The translations under genes and the position numbers were made by a program. Shown here in pieces: positions 32,745 to 39,488 of a stretch of 64,000 bases of DNA. The stretch spans positions 1 to 64,000 of the IMG/VR virus record IMGVR_UViG_3300050014_000792, one strand, 5' to 3'. The DNA is from a virus. The notes beneath the pieces were generated by a model that ran no database searches, was not told the origin of the DNA, and saw only the letters and a list, made by a program, of their open reading frames with translations. Positions within the stretch are counted from its first letter, which is position 1. Every line of letters starts with the position of its first letter.

Positions 32745-33503
32745 ATGTATGTCTGCGGAGAATGTAAAGAAGAATTTGGAACCTTTCAAGCGAAGGCAAA
32801 TCATGTAAGATGGCAGCATAGAGATAATTCAAAATTAGGTGAAAAACTTTCAAAAGAAGCCTTAAAAACGAACGAAAAAAGATTCGGAAAATATATAGAA
32901 GAGGATATTAAATGTGAAGCAGAATTATGCAATAATATAATTCACATCAAATATCGAAAAGGAGGTATTAAAAGGAGATTTTGTTGTAAATCCTGTGCTA
33001 ATACAAAAATAATTCATACAGAAGAAGGAAAAATTCGAAGCAGCAATGCTATAAAAGAAGCCTGGAAAAATGGAATATATTATACCGAAACTTATCAACA
33101 AAAACAGAGTACAAATATAAAATTTTCTTCATCAAAAGAAAGGGAAATTGTTAAATATTTTAAAGCTCATTATCCTCAATATAATTGGAAATCAGGAGGG
33201 AATTTAAGATATAAGGAAACGGGGATAGGAAGGGATTTATATTCGGATATTTTAAAAATTTGTTTTGAATATGATGGTATTTGGCATTTTAAGGATATAC
33301 ATCATCAATTAGAAACAAAACGATTCAAAGATAAATTGCTTGAAGAGTGGTGTATCGAGAATGGATACAGATTAATTAGAATAGATGAAAGGGAATTTAT
33401 TGATTTTAATCAAATTGAAAAATTATTTTTTGAAGATACAAGTCCTATTATTAAAATAGGAAAAAGATATTGGGAGTGCTCGAAAGAGCTAATTATAGAG
33501 TAG
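32745..33503 (+). CDS. VSR/EDxHD-like homing endonuclease inserted at the tmRNA gene
   Basis: This 252-residue protein has an N-terminal C2H2 finger (YVCGECKEEF...NHVRWQH) and a second Cys cluster (KCEAELCNN, RFCCKSCAN). The C-terminal nuclease domain contains SDILKICFEYDGIWHFKDIH, LEEWCIENGYRLIRID and E. The E-x-D-G-x2-H-F motif with a downstream Asp/Glu resembles very-short-patch-repair (VSR)-type and EDxHD homing nucleases. Its TAG stop touches the tmRNA acceptor half, and its last 8 codons encode a GCTC-GAAA-GAGC hairpin. A broken tmRNA end lies upstream. The location points to insertion into the tmRNA gene; target specificity is inferred. Confidence 0.8.
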   Translation: MYVCGECKEEFGTFQAKANHVRWQHRDNSKLGEKLSKEALKTNEKRFGKYIEEDIKCEAELCNNIIHIKYRKGGIKRRFCCKSCANTKIIHTEEGKIRSSNAIKEAWKNGIYYTETYQQKQSTNIKFSSSKEREIVKYFKAHYPQYNWKSGGNLRYKETGIGRDLYSDILKICFEYDGIWHFKDIHHQLETKRFKDKLLEEWCIENGYRLIRIDEREFIDFNQIEKLFFEDTSPIIKIGKRYWECSKELIIE

Positions 33504-33567
33504 ATATGCAACACCCGCGTTCGATTCGCGGCAGCTCCACAATCGATTGCCGATTATCTTAAACTAA

Positions 33568-33605
33568 GTGCGGTGAGTTTAGACAAACTTATTTTCGATC
33601 CGCAC
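33568..33605 (+). other. Intervening-segment hairpin between the tmRNA halves
   Basis: Nested stems GTGCGG (33568-33573) with CCGCAC (33600-33605) and AGTTT with AAACT (33576-33580, 33585-33589) fold the spacer, bringing the two mature ends together. In known permuted tmRNAs this segment is removed during maturation. GGGGCTG begins 5 bases after the stem. Confidence 0.6.
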
Positions 33606-33675
33606 AAATCGGGGCTGACCTGGCTTTGACTGCATATTGAGGGAGATAACGATTATTCCAGTAACGCAAGTAAAC

Positions 33676-33711
33676 GGCGAAACTGTTAACGAAATGAGAA
33701 TGGCAGCTTAA
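33676..33711 (+). other. tmRNA tag reading frame
   Basis: From the GGC codon at 33676 the frame reads GETVNEMRMAA and stops at TAA (33709-33711). The start is inferred: known Bacteroidota tags often begin with Gly-Glu. Two codons (Val-Asn) upstream are also in frame. The end MAA replaces the usual LAA recognised by ClpXP. Confidence 0.6.
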
Positions 33712-33735
33712 GAAGCACCATTTTTCACGAGACTT

Positions 33736-33762
33736 ACCCACAGCGAAAGTGTGGGTTTTTTT
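33736..33762 (+). terminator. Rho-independent terminator of the tmRNA precursor
   Basis: The stem ACCCACA/TGTGGGT has a GCGAAAG loop and six T follow. It begins right after the tag-coding half, so the transcript ends there. This confirms that no 3' acceptor half lies downstream. Confidence 0.88.
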
Positions 33763-33779
33763 GTGGGATAAATAAAGAA

Positions 33780-35018
33780 ATGGATAAGAAGATTACTTAT
33801 ACAAATGAAGTTGTCGATTCATACTCAGGCCAAACTAATTGTGAAGCGGGGGTTTATGCTAATGATGAGATTGTCGGCCTAGTTCAATATGTTTTATTTG
33901 AAGATGAACTCTCCATAAGTCATATCTTTGTTCGTCCTGAATTTAGAAGATTGGGATATGGATCCAAACTAATGAAGTATATCAAAGAACAAAATCCTGA
34001 TTATCACTATGTTCCTTCCCTTAAAACAGATCTTGGAGCAGCATTTAAACATAAAGATGTTTCCTTAACGGAAAAACAGCATTTCGAACGAGAGGGAACC
34101 CCACTAGATAAATTGGGTATTGGGGAAAATAGATTTAAACCCCTTGTAATTGATTTTTTAAAAGTTATTGAGAATTCAAACTTACTAATAGATCCCGGAT
34201 TTATGAATGTTGGACAAGATATTATCACAAGTGATAGACTTTTTGATGGATTCCATGAATTAGTTACAACTTGGCCTAAATATAAACCTCTGGTAAATTC
34301 GATGGGGCTAGAAATTCAAAATGATGGGGTTCCAGATTTAGATGAAACTATTTTTGTTTCTTTAAAAGAAAAACCTGTTTCTAAATCTTTATCATCGGAT
34401 CAAGTTATTATGAAACAACTTAGGAAAATAACAGATCCTATAGATAATAAAATTAATCCTGTTCCAATGGTTCCCTTTCGTTCGGTTGTAAAAGAGGTTA
34501 CCCGAAATAATTTTCATATTTCAACTCAGGCAGATTATAAAGAAATTCATCTCACAAGTCATTTTGAAAACATACATCATCTATGGAGCACTTTATCTGA
34601 CAAAGGAACTAATTTTAAGAGCCGCGGCGGAAGCCAATACTGGATTTCAGATAAAGCTATTTACAGATTAGCTGATCATTGGGGCGGTGTTGCTTCGTGT
34701 TTCTGGACTATAGATGGAGAAGGGGATCCTAATTTTCAAACTAAAAAGGAGGGTCCTTTTAGAATTGGATGGGCATTCATGAAAGACTTTAGCCCTTATA
34801 CAGTTAATTTTAAAAGAGATAATTTAATTGATCCAAAATGGTGTGATAAAATTCGTAAACCTTTAAAGGAAGCTTTAGAGGATTTGGAAGAAATTAAAAA
34901 GGAAATTTGGGAGGAAGAAGGGGTTTCTGGTGAAGTAAAAGGATTCATCGGAAAACATATTTACAGATATAAAAATATCGTGAATGATATTGAAAGAAAT
35001 GATAGAAGAATAAAATGA
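33780..35018 (+). CDS. GNAT acetyltransferase fused to an FEREGTP-header domain
   Basis: Residues 1-80 form a GNAT-type N-acetyltransferase: IVGLVQYVLFEDELSISHIF, VRPEFRR, then LGYGSKLMKYIKEQ, which is the acetyl-CoA pyrophosphate loop (R-x-x-G-x-G/S). At about residue 94 the shared header appears inside the chain (LTEKQHFEREGTPLDKLGIG), followed by about 300 residues of unknown fold. The arrangement looks like a fusion of an acetyltransferase to a complete header-family protein. Its substrate is unknown. It lies just after the tmRNA terminator and overlaps the next header gene by ATGA. Confidence 0.65.
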   Translation: MDKKITYTNEVVDSYSGQTNCEAGVYANDEIVGLVQYVLFEDELSISHIFVRPEFRRLGYGSKLMKYIKEQNPDYHYVPSLKTDLGAAFKHKDVSLTEKQHFEREGTPLDKLGIGENRFKPLVIDFLKVIENSNLLIDPGFMNVGQDIITSDRLFDGFHELVTTWPKYKPLVNSMGLEIQNDGVPDLDETIFVSLKEKPVSKSLSSDQVIMKQLRKITDPIDNKINPVPMVPFRSVVKEVTRNNFHISTQADYKEIHLTSHFENIHHLWSTLSDKGTNFKSRGGSQYWISDKAIYRLADHWGGVASCFWTIDGEGDPNFQTKKEGPFRIGWAFMKDFSPYTVNFKRDNLIDPKWCDKIRKPLKEALEDLEEIKKEIWEEEGVSGEVKGFIGKHIYRYKNIVNDIERNDRRIK

Positions 35019-35287
35019 TAGTATCCGAAAAAATAAATTTCGAAAGAAGCGGAGATCCTATTAGAACAATGGGCGTTGGTCGACAGATTTTAGACAACAA
35101 AATATTGCAGGATACTTACTATTCCAATAATTTTGAACATGTTTCCGAAATTGTATGGGAACCCAAAGATTCCGATGAAGAACTTGGAAATAACATTGCA
35201 AGGAATAACGATGTTGAATCATATCATTGGGATAATCCTGATTGGAACGAAATGCAGATTTGGATAAATAGAGAGATGAACAATTAA
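35015..35287 (+). CDS. Small FERSGDP-header protein
   Basis: This 90-residue protein is coupled by ATGA to the GNAT fusion. The header is MIVSEKINFERSGDPIRTMG then VGRQIL. The rest is acidic and short, with WDNPDWNEMQIWINREMNN at the end. It shows that the header can sit on very small proteins. Confidence 0.65.
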   Translation: MIVSEKINFERSGDPIRTMGVGRQILDNKILQDTYYSNNFEHVSEIVWEPKDSDEELGNNIARNNDVESYHWDNPDWNEMQIWINREMNN

Positions 35288-35296
35288 TTTTAACGC

Positions 35297-35313
35297 GGAT
35301 ATATAAAATAAAA
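35297..35313 (+). promoter_or_regulatory. Late-promoter-like motif
   Basis: GGATATATAAAATAAAA ends 9 bases before the ATG of the Lys/Glu-rich gene. Confidence 0.55.
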
Positions 35314-35322
35314 CCATAACAT

Positions 35323-35982
35323 ATGAAAGCTGGATCTTTTAACTTTAATGACTATATCGAAAGACTTACCGAAGCTGCAGAAGCAAAAGAACAAGAAACT
35401 TCTGAAAAAGGTGCTAAGGAAAAAGGCGGTAAAGGTGCTCCTGTAACAAAAGCTGCAGGTGGACCAGGCGAAGGTCTTATTATACCAGAAGAGAATAAAA
35501 AAGTATTCGGATGGCTCAAGAAAGAGTACGTCAAAGGTAAGACTGAAGTAAAAGTCGAAATGAAAATGGGGGGATCCAAATTCACCCCAGGATATGATCT
35601 TCAGACCGATCTTAAATCTGTTAAAGATTTCAAACCAGGTATGTTTGGCGATGTTAAAACCGGTGACAATGAAGGCAAAGGTTCTAAAGTAGAACCCGGA
35701 ACTGATGGTGGCTCTGTTGCTCAAGGATCTGCAGCAAAGCCAGGAAAAGGACCAATTGATACAGCACCAGATAAAAATGGCGAATCAGAAGCTCCAAAAA
35801 AGAAATTTGGAAAGAAAGAGCCTGCTGTTGTAACTGATGTTGAGGTTAATGAAAAAGGAGACGAAGACGAAGAAGAAGATAAGATGGAAGCAAAAGCTAA
35901 AAAAGGATTTAAACCTGCTGCCGGAAAAGGAAATGACTTCAAAAAGGAAGACAAATTCAAAAAAAACTTAAAGAGTCTGTAA
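35323..35982 (+). CDS. Lys/Glu/Gly-rich disordered protein, possible internal head protein
   Basis: This 219-residue protein starts with an amphipathic MKAGSFNFNDYIERLTEAAE. It continues with mostly disordered Lys-, Gly- and Glu-rich sequence and an acidic patch (KGDEDEEEDKMEAKAKK), and ends basic (KKEDKFKKNLKSL). The N-terminus is similar in kind to the T4 capsid-targeting sequence MKTYQEFI...EA, and the basic body would suit DNA-bound internal proteins. This is inference from composition. It has its own late-type promoter. Confidence 0.6.
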   Translation: MKAGSFNFNDYIERLTEAAEAKEQETSEKGAKEKGGKGAPVTKAAGGPGEGLIIPEENKKVFGWLKKEYVKGKTEVKVEMKMGGSKFTPGYDLQTDLKSVKDFKPGMFGDVKTGDNEGKGSKVEPGTDGGSVAQGSAAKPGKGPIDTAPDKNGESEAPKKKFGKKEPAVVTDVEVNEKGDEDEEEDKMEAKAKKGFKPAAGKGNDFKKEDKFKKNLKSL

Positions 35983-36002
35983 ATGAAAGTGCTACTTTAA
36001 AT

Positions 36003-36290
36003 ATGGATGGTATTAAATACCTTTCAAATCTTCCTATGAGTAGCAAACCTGCATTGAACGAACTCAATTATATCAAGCATATCGAGGTTAACCCAATGCT
36101 TGAATCCATTTTAAACTTATTACCAGTTGTTACTTTCCCACTTTACGAGGATATGTTGAGCGATTGGGGAAATGATTTTTCTCTTAGCAAAACCTTTTTC
36201 GTTGGTAAAGTAGAAGAAGATGAGACGGCTACTTTCTTAGTAAGACCCGATGGACATAATGATGCACACTACATTGCTGAATTAATTTAA
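36003..36290 (+). CDS. Hypothetical protein
   Basis: This 95-residue protein is not recognised. It has a helical N-terminal half and a beta C-terminal half (FFVGKVEEDETATFLVRPDG). It abuts the next gene with no spacer, so the two are probably translated together. Confidence 0.6.
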   Translation: MDGIKYLSNLPMSSKPALNELNYIKHIEVNPMLESILNLLPVVTFPLYEDMLSDWGNDFSLSKTFFVGKVEEDETATFLVRPDGHNDAHYIAELI

Positions 36291-36632
36291 ATGGATAAAA
36301 TGATCAAGGACGACGCATTAGCAAATAGACTCAATGCGGTTAAGGAGGGGGCGGCAATTCCTACACCACCCATTGAGGAGGTATATTTTAAAAAAGAGGA
36401 ACCAAAGATTGACGAAACTTTAACTCAAGAAATTGAGTATCAACCTCGTCCGGGCATGGTTTTTGTTGGTAGTCTATTGAATACAATCGAAACTCTAGGA
36501 ATGTCTATGCTATTCGGCGTAGGCTTAAAAGCTATATTTTCTACACAATGGAAATTCTGGGGAATCCTCGGAGTTGGCGTTATGGTATATGAAGTTCTTA
36601 ATCTTATTAAGAACTCAAAACTTTTCAATTGA
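36291..36632 (+). CDS. Small membrane protein
   Basis: This 113-residue protein has a polar, Pro- and Glu-containing N-terminal half. Two hydrophobic segments follow (VGSLLNTIETLGMSMLFGVG and FWGILGVGVMVYEVLNLI). It is immediately followed by a hairpin and a homing endonuclease gene. Confidence 0.55.
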   Translation: MDKMIKDDALANRLNAVKEGAAIPTPPIEEVYFKKEEPKIDETLTQEIEYQPRPGMVFVGSLLNTIETLGMSMLFGVGLKAIFSTQWKFWGILGVGVMVYEVLNLIKNSKLFN

Positions 36633-36655
36633 TCCCTGTTTTTGAAGGAACCGAC

Positions 36656-36680
36656 ATATCCGGAATTATTTTCCGGATAT
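36656..36680 (+). other. Perfect hairpin before the endonuclease gene
   Basis: The 10-bp stem ATATCCGGAA/TTCCGGATAT has a TTATT loop and begins 24 bases after the previous stop. No T run follows. Its 3' arm runs into GGATATATAG, the start of a late-type motif. It may end the upstream message or shield the endonuclease start. Confidence 0.5.
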
Positions 36681-36688
36681 ATAGTTAT

Positions 36689-37582
36689 ATGATATTATCT
36701 ACTATTAAATTGAACAAAACGGGATTTCCAATTATTCGTCAAAAAGTAATTATTAATTGTGATCAATGTCATTTAGATCATATTTTTCCTAGATATTATA
36801 CTTATGCAGAAGGTAAAGAAAAATATGGTATAGATTTATGTTTGTCCTGCCGACGTCAAAAACAATACATTAATGCGGGGAAATCATCCATAAAAAGAAC
36901 TCAAGGAAAAACATATGAAGAAATATTTGGGAATGAGAAGGGAAATAAAATACGAAATAATATATCCGTTTCTTTATCTGGTTCGGACAACCCTATGTAT
37001 GGAAGAAACAATCAATGCTCTGGAATAATTCAATATGCTATTGATGGGAAAGGTTTATCTTTTGATAAAAGATATGGAAAAGAAAAATCCCAAAAAATAA
37101 AAGACAAAATATCCATTCATTCTTCAGGAGAAAATAATCCAATGTATGGAAAACCATCACCAATAGGTTCGGGTAATGGATGGTCCGGATGGTATAAAGG
37201 ATGGTATTTTCGAAGTTTACACGAACTTTCATATATGATAAATGCTATTGAAAGATTTGGGTTTAAATGGGAAAGTGCTGAAAAAAAGGAACTAAAAATT
37301 CCATATATTGGATTTAATAAAGAAAAGCGTACTTATGTTGCGGATTTTATTATAAATGAAAAATATCTAGTTGAAATAAAACCAAAAAAATTACACAAAT
37401 CCAAAATCGTTCAATTAAAAAAAGAAGCTGCTATGGAATTTTGTAAGAAAAATGGATTCATTTATAAATTAACCTATTCCTCAAAACTTTTGTCATATTT
37501 AGACATAAAAAGATTAGTTGATAATAAATGTCTTCAATTCACAGAAAGATATAAAGAAAAATTCAATATATGGGTAAATTAA
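36689..37582 (+). CDS. PD-(D/E)XK-type homing endonuclease with NUMOD3 motifs
   Basis: This 297-residue protein takes ATG 36689 as its start; the longer TTG-started frame would overlap the previous stop and read through the hairpin. An N-terminal Cys cluster INCDQCHLDH...CLSC is followed by two NUMOD3-type repeats (SGSDNPMYGRNN and SGENNPMYGKPS). The nuclease core is YKGWYFRSLHELSYMI, then YVADFIINEKYLVEIKPKK, giving D...E-x-K. Its end overlaps thymidylate kinase by 13 bases, so it is inserted directly before that gene. Confidence 0.82.
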   Translation: MILSTIKLNKTGFPIIRQKVIINCDQCHLDHIFPRYYTYAEGKEKYGIDLCLSCRRQKQYINAGKSSIKRTQGKTYEEIFGNEKGNKIRNNISVSLSGSDNPMYGRNNQCSGIIQYAIDGKGLSFDKRYGKEKSQKIKDKISIHSSGENNPMYGKPSPIGSGNGWSGWYKGWYFRSLHELSYMINAIERFGFKWESAEKKELKIPYIGFNKEKRTYVADFIINEKYLVEIKPKKLHKSKIVQLKKEAAMEFCKKNGFIYKLTYSSKLLSYLDIKRLVDNKCLQFTERYKEKFNIWVN

Positions 37583-38304
37583 TTTGTATAGAGGGCGCAG
37601 ATGGTGCAGGTAAAAGTACGCAAGTAAAACTTATAAAAAAATATTTCGAAGACAAAGGTCTCAAGTTTGCCTTCTTTCACTTTCCAATGTATGAACACAA
37701 TGAATTTAGTAATGTAATTGCTAAATTTCTTCGTGGAGAATTCGGTGGCATTGATGAGGTTTCACCTTATTTTGTAGCCAATATCTATGGAATGGACAGA
37801 TTTATGTTTAAGCCGGAACTTCAGGAAGCATTAGATGAAAATGATGTTGTTCTTTTGGATCGATATGTTTATTCTAATGTAGCTTATCAAGCAGCTAAAT
37901 ATCCTACCGGATCTGTAGAGTCCTTTAATATAAAAAAATGGATATTAGATTTTGAATTTGATTTCTTAAATCTACCGTATCCCGATTTAAATATATTTTT
38001 TGATGTCCCTTCGGAAGTTTCTCAAAAGAGAATTACAGCTAATCGAGAAGGCGAAGACAGAAGTTATCTTCAAGGTAAACAAGATATTCATGAAGCTGAT
38101 TTTGAATTTCAAAAAAGAGTAAACTTTAACTATATTGATTCAATGTCGGAAGCTCTCAATTGCAAAATTATTAAATGTGCAATTCCTGTTGGCCCAACTA
38201 ATGAATGGATAGTTTTTACCCCTGAAGAGCTTTTTGACTCATATCAGCCTCTTATTGATTATATTTTATTTGACAGACCTCTTTTACTTAATAAACCTGA
38301 ATAA
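37570..38304 (+). CDS. tmk: Thymidylate kinase
   Basis: The enzyme phosphorylates dTMP to dTDP for DNA synthesis. The P-loop IEGADGAGKSTQ is at residues 6-17, and LLDRYVYSNVAYQAAKYP (about 95-112) is the DR(Y/W) substrate motif. A lid-like segment with basic residues (ITANREGEDRSYLQGKQDIHE, positions about 156-176) and the DxFDVP-type strand (NIFFDVPSEVS) complete the fold. The length of 244 residues is slightly longer than the usual 205-215. The first codons overlap the endonuclease gene. The next gene starts on the final A of its stop. Confidence 0.9.
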   Translation: MGKLICIEGADGAGKSTQVKLIKKYFEDKGLKFAFFHFPMYEHNEFSNVIAKFLRGEFGGIDEVSPYFVANIYGMDRFMFKPELQEALDENDVVLLDRYVYSNVAYQAAKYPTGSVESFNIKKWILDFEFDFLNLPYPDLNIFFDVPSEVSQKRITANREGEDRSYLQGKQDIHEADFEFQKRVNFNYIDSMSEALNCKIIKCAIPVGPTNEWIVFTPEELFDSYQPLIDYILFDRPLLLNKPE

Positions 38305-38717
38305 TGAATGCTAATTTTATGAGAATCCTATCCCCCGAAGAAGTAACTCAATCTCAGAAAAAAGTAGATAGTTTTTTACTATCTCTCGATTACAATACAA
38401 AATATCGTATTCGTGATATGCTCGAACCTTTGCTTCAACAAGCAAATTGTGAACATGAATGGATTGATCCAAACACTTATGTCAATGAATTGGATAAGAG
38501 CGAAGAATTTTGCAGACATTGTCATCTAACAAGACCCATAGATCCCTTAGCTATAACTCCAAAAAATGAAGATGTAGTTTTAGAGTGGATGGAATCTCAG
38601 GCAAAAGTTATTAATCAAATTGCAGATAAAGTAGATGAACACGACATAGATGTCCCTAGAGAATCCACTAAGGATTTTATAGCTCGATACGCTAAATATC
38701 ACGCAGTAAAAGAATAA
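38304..38717 (+). CDS. Hypothetical protein with a C/H zinc-site candidate
   Basis: This 137-residue acidic helical protein contains CEHEW...FCRHCHL in the middle, a candidate C-x-H...C-x2-C-x-H metal site. It is coupled to thymidylate kinase by a one-base overlap. The function is unknown. Confidence 0.6.
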   Translation: MNANFMRILSPEEVTQSQKKVDSFLLSLDYNTKYRIRDMLEPLLQQANCEHEWIDPNTYVNELDKSEEFCRHCHLTRPIDPLAITPKNEDVVLEWMESQAKVINQIADKVDEHDIDVPRESTKDFIARYAKYHAVKE

Positions 38718-38719
38718 AA

Positions 38720-38983
38720 ATGGCATATAAACCTTACGTTCCCGCAAAAAAAGCTCCAGAGAATATTTCTCTATTCAAAAATAGAGAATGCATGCTGGTA
38801 ATGAGTAAACCAAAATCCCCGTTGACAGTAGCATTTTATCCTGAACCGCCGGATGGCTATCTTATTACTCTAGTTCAGTATAAGACCAAATCGGGAGAGA
38901 TTGTTCATGAATCAATGGTCATTGAACCCGATCTAAAAAGATTCATTGAAATCTATACTAATGATGGATATGTAAAAAATTAA
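38720..38983 (+). CDS. Hypothetical protein
   Basis: This 87-residue protein is not recognised. It is beta-rich in the middle (MLVMSKPKSPLTVAFYPEPP and YLITLVQYKTK). It follows the previous stop after 2 bases and ends the thymidylate kinase operon. The 110-base gap that follows contains a weak TCTGA/TCAGA hairpin and a late-type motif. Confidence 0.6.
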   Translation: MAYKPYVPAKKAPENISLFKNRECMLVMSKPKSPLTVAFYPEPPDGYLITLVQYKTKSGEIVHESMVIEPDLKRFIEIYTNDGYVKN

Positions 38984-39055
38984 CCGAAATCTGACAATTT
39001 TGACAAATCAGAACGCAATTTTTACATTATATTGATAAGAATCTTACAAACCAGT

Positions 39056-39070
39056 GAATATATAAAAAAA
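39056..39070 (+). promoter_or_regulatory. Late-promoter-like motif
   Basis: GAATATATAAAAAAA lies 23 bases before the ATG of the 112-aa gene. An upstream weak inverted repeat (TCTGA/TCAGA, about 38990-39010) shares the same gap. Confidence 0.5.
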
Positions 39071-39093
39071 TAATTATTTAAACCAATTAAGTC

Positions 39094-39432
39094 ATGGAAG
39101 AAAACACACAACCAACTGAAGCTCAGTTAATACCAGAAGCAAAAACAGCAGAAGCACCAAAAGCAGCTGTAGATCCAAATCAGAAAATCGAGACTGCACC
39201 GTATGTGCCCACTTATCGTCTCAAACCTGAATTTAAAGCCGCTATTCTTAAAGCTATTGGTCAGTACCCATTTAACCAGATTGCAGGTATCATGAATGCA
39301 ATTCAGGTAGATGTTGTTGACCACAACACATTCCAGCAGATTGTAAACGTCCTTGGGAATTTCCCATATCAGGTCGTTGCCGGAATCCTTCAGAACATCA
39401 ATCAGTATGTTGAGCAGATAGTTGAGGAATAA
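39094..39432 (+). CDS. Hypothetical protein with an internal repeat
   Basis: This is a 112-residue protein. The disordered Pro/Ala/Glu N-terminus (about 45 residues) is followed by two copies of a short helical repeat: ILKAIGQYPFNQIAGIMNAI and VNVLGNFPYQVVAGILQNIN. The repeated A/VxGxYP/FP-x2-V/I-A-G-I pattern suggests a small symmetric helical fold. It has its own late-type promoter, implying abundant late expression. Its role is unknown. Confidence 0.6.
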   Translation: MEENTQPTEAQLIPEAKTAEAPKAAVDPNQKIETAPYVPTYRLKPEFKAAILKAIGQYPFNQIAGIMNAIQVDVVDHNTFQQIVNVLGNFPYQVVAGILQNINQYVEQIVEE

Positions 39433-39468
39433 GATTCCTCACTATCGCAAAAAAAAGAGATTTCAATT

Positions 39469-39484
39469 GGATATATAGAATAAA
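39469..39484 (+). promoter_or_regulatory. Late-promoter-like motif
   Basis: GGATATATAGAATAAA ends 4 bases before the GIY-YIG ATG. It is identical to the copy at 32726-32741. Confidence 0.55.
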
Positions 39485-39488
39485 CTAT

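Larger units (their letters stand above)
33504..33735 (+). ncRNA. ssrA: Circularly permuted (two-piece) tmRNA
   Basis: The 3' half comes first: ATATGCA (33504-33510), T-arm CCGCG-TTCGATT-CGCGG (33515-33531), acceptor strand CAGCTCC and discriminator A (33532-33539). After a structured spacer the 5' half follows: GGGGCTG (33611-33617), then ACCTGGCTTTGAC, which fits the tmRNA D-loop consensus. TGCATAT (33631-33637) comes next. GGGGCTG pairs with CAGCTCC over 7 bp, and TGCATAT pairs perfectly with ATATGCA to form helix P2. The tag frame ends GCA GCT TAA inside a P5-type hairpin (ATGG..GCTT-AAG-AAGC.CCAT). tmRNA with SmpB rescues stalled ribosomes and tags their products. The half order rules out a standard one-piece gene. 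CCA is not encoded. The upstream piece may extend into the endonuclease gene. Confidence 0.88.

Noticed and set aside
33504-33541. A lone tRNA 3' end or tRNA pseudogene
   Set aside because: Its acceptor and P2 strands pair with the downstream GGGGCTG and TGCATAT, which also match the tmRNA consensus, so it belongs to the permuted tmRNA.
33611-33762. A standard one-piece tmRNA starting at GGGGCTG
   Set aside because: No acceptor 3' strand or T-arm follows the tag; a terminator begins 24 bases after the tag stop. The matching 3' half is upstream instead.
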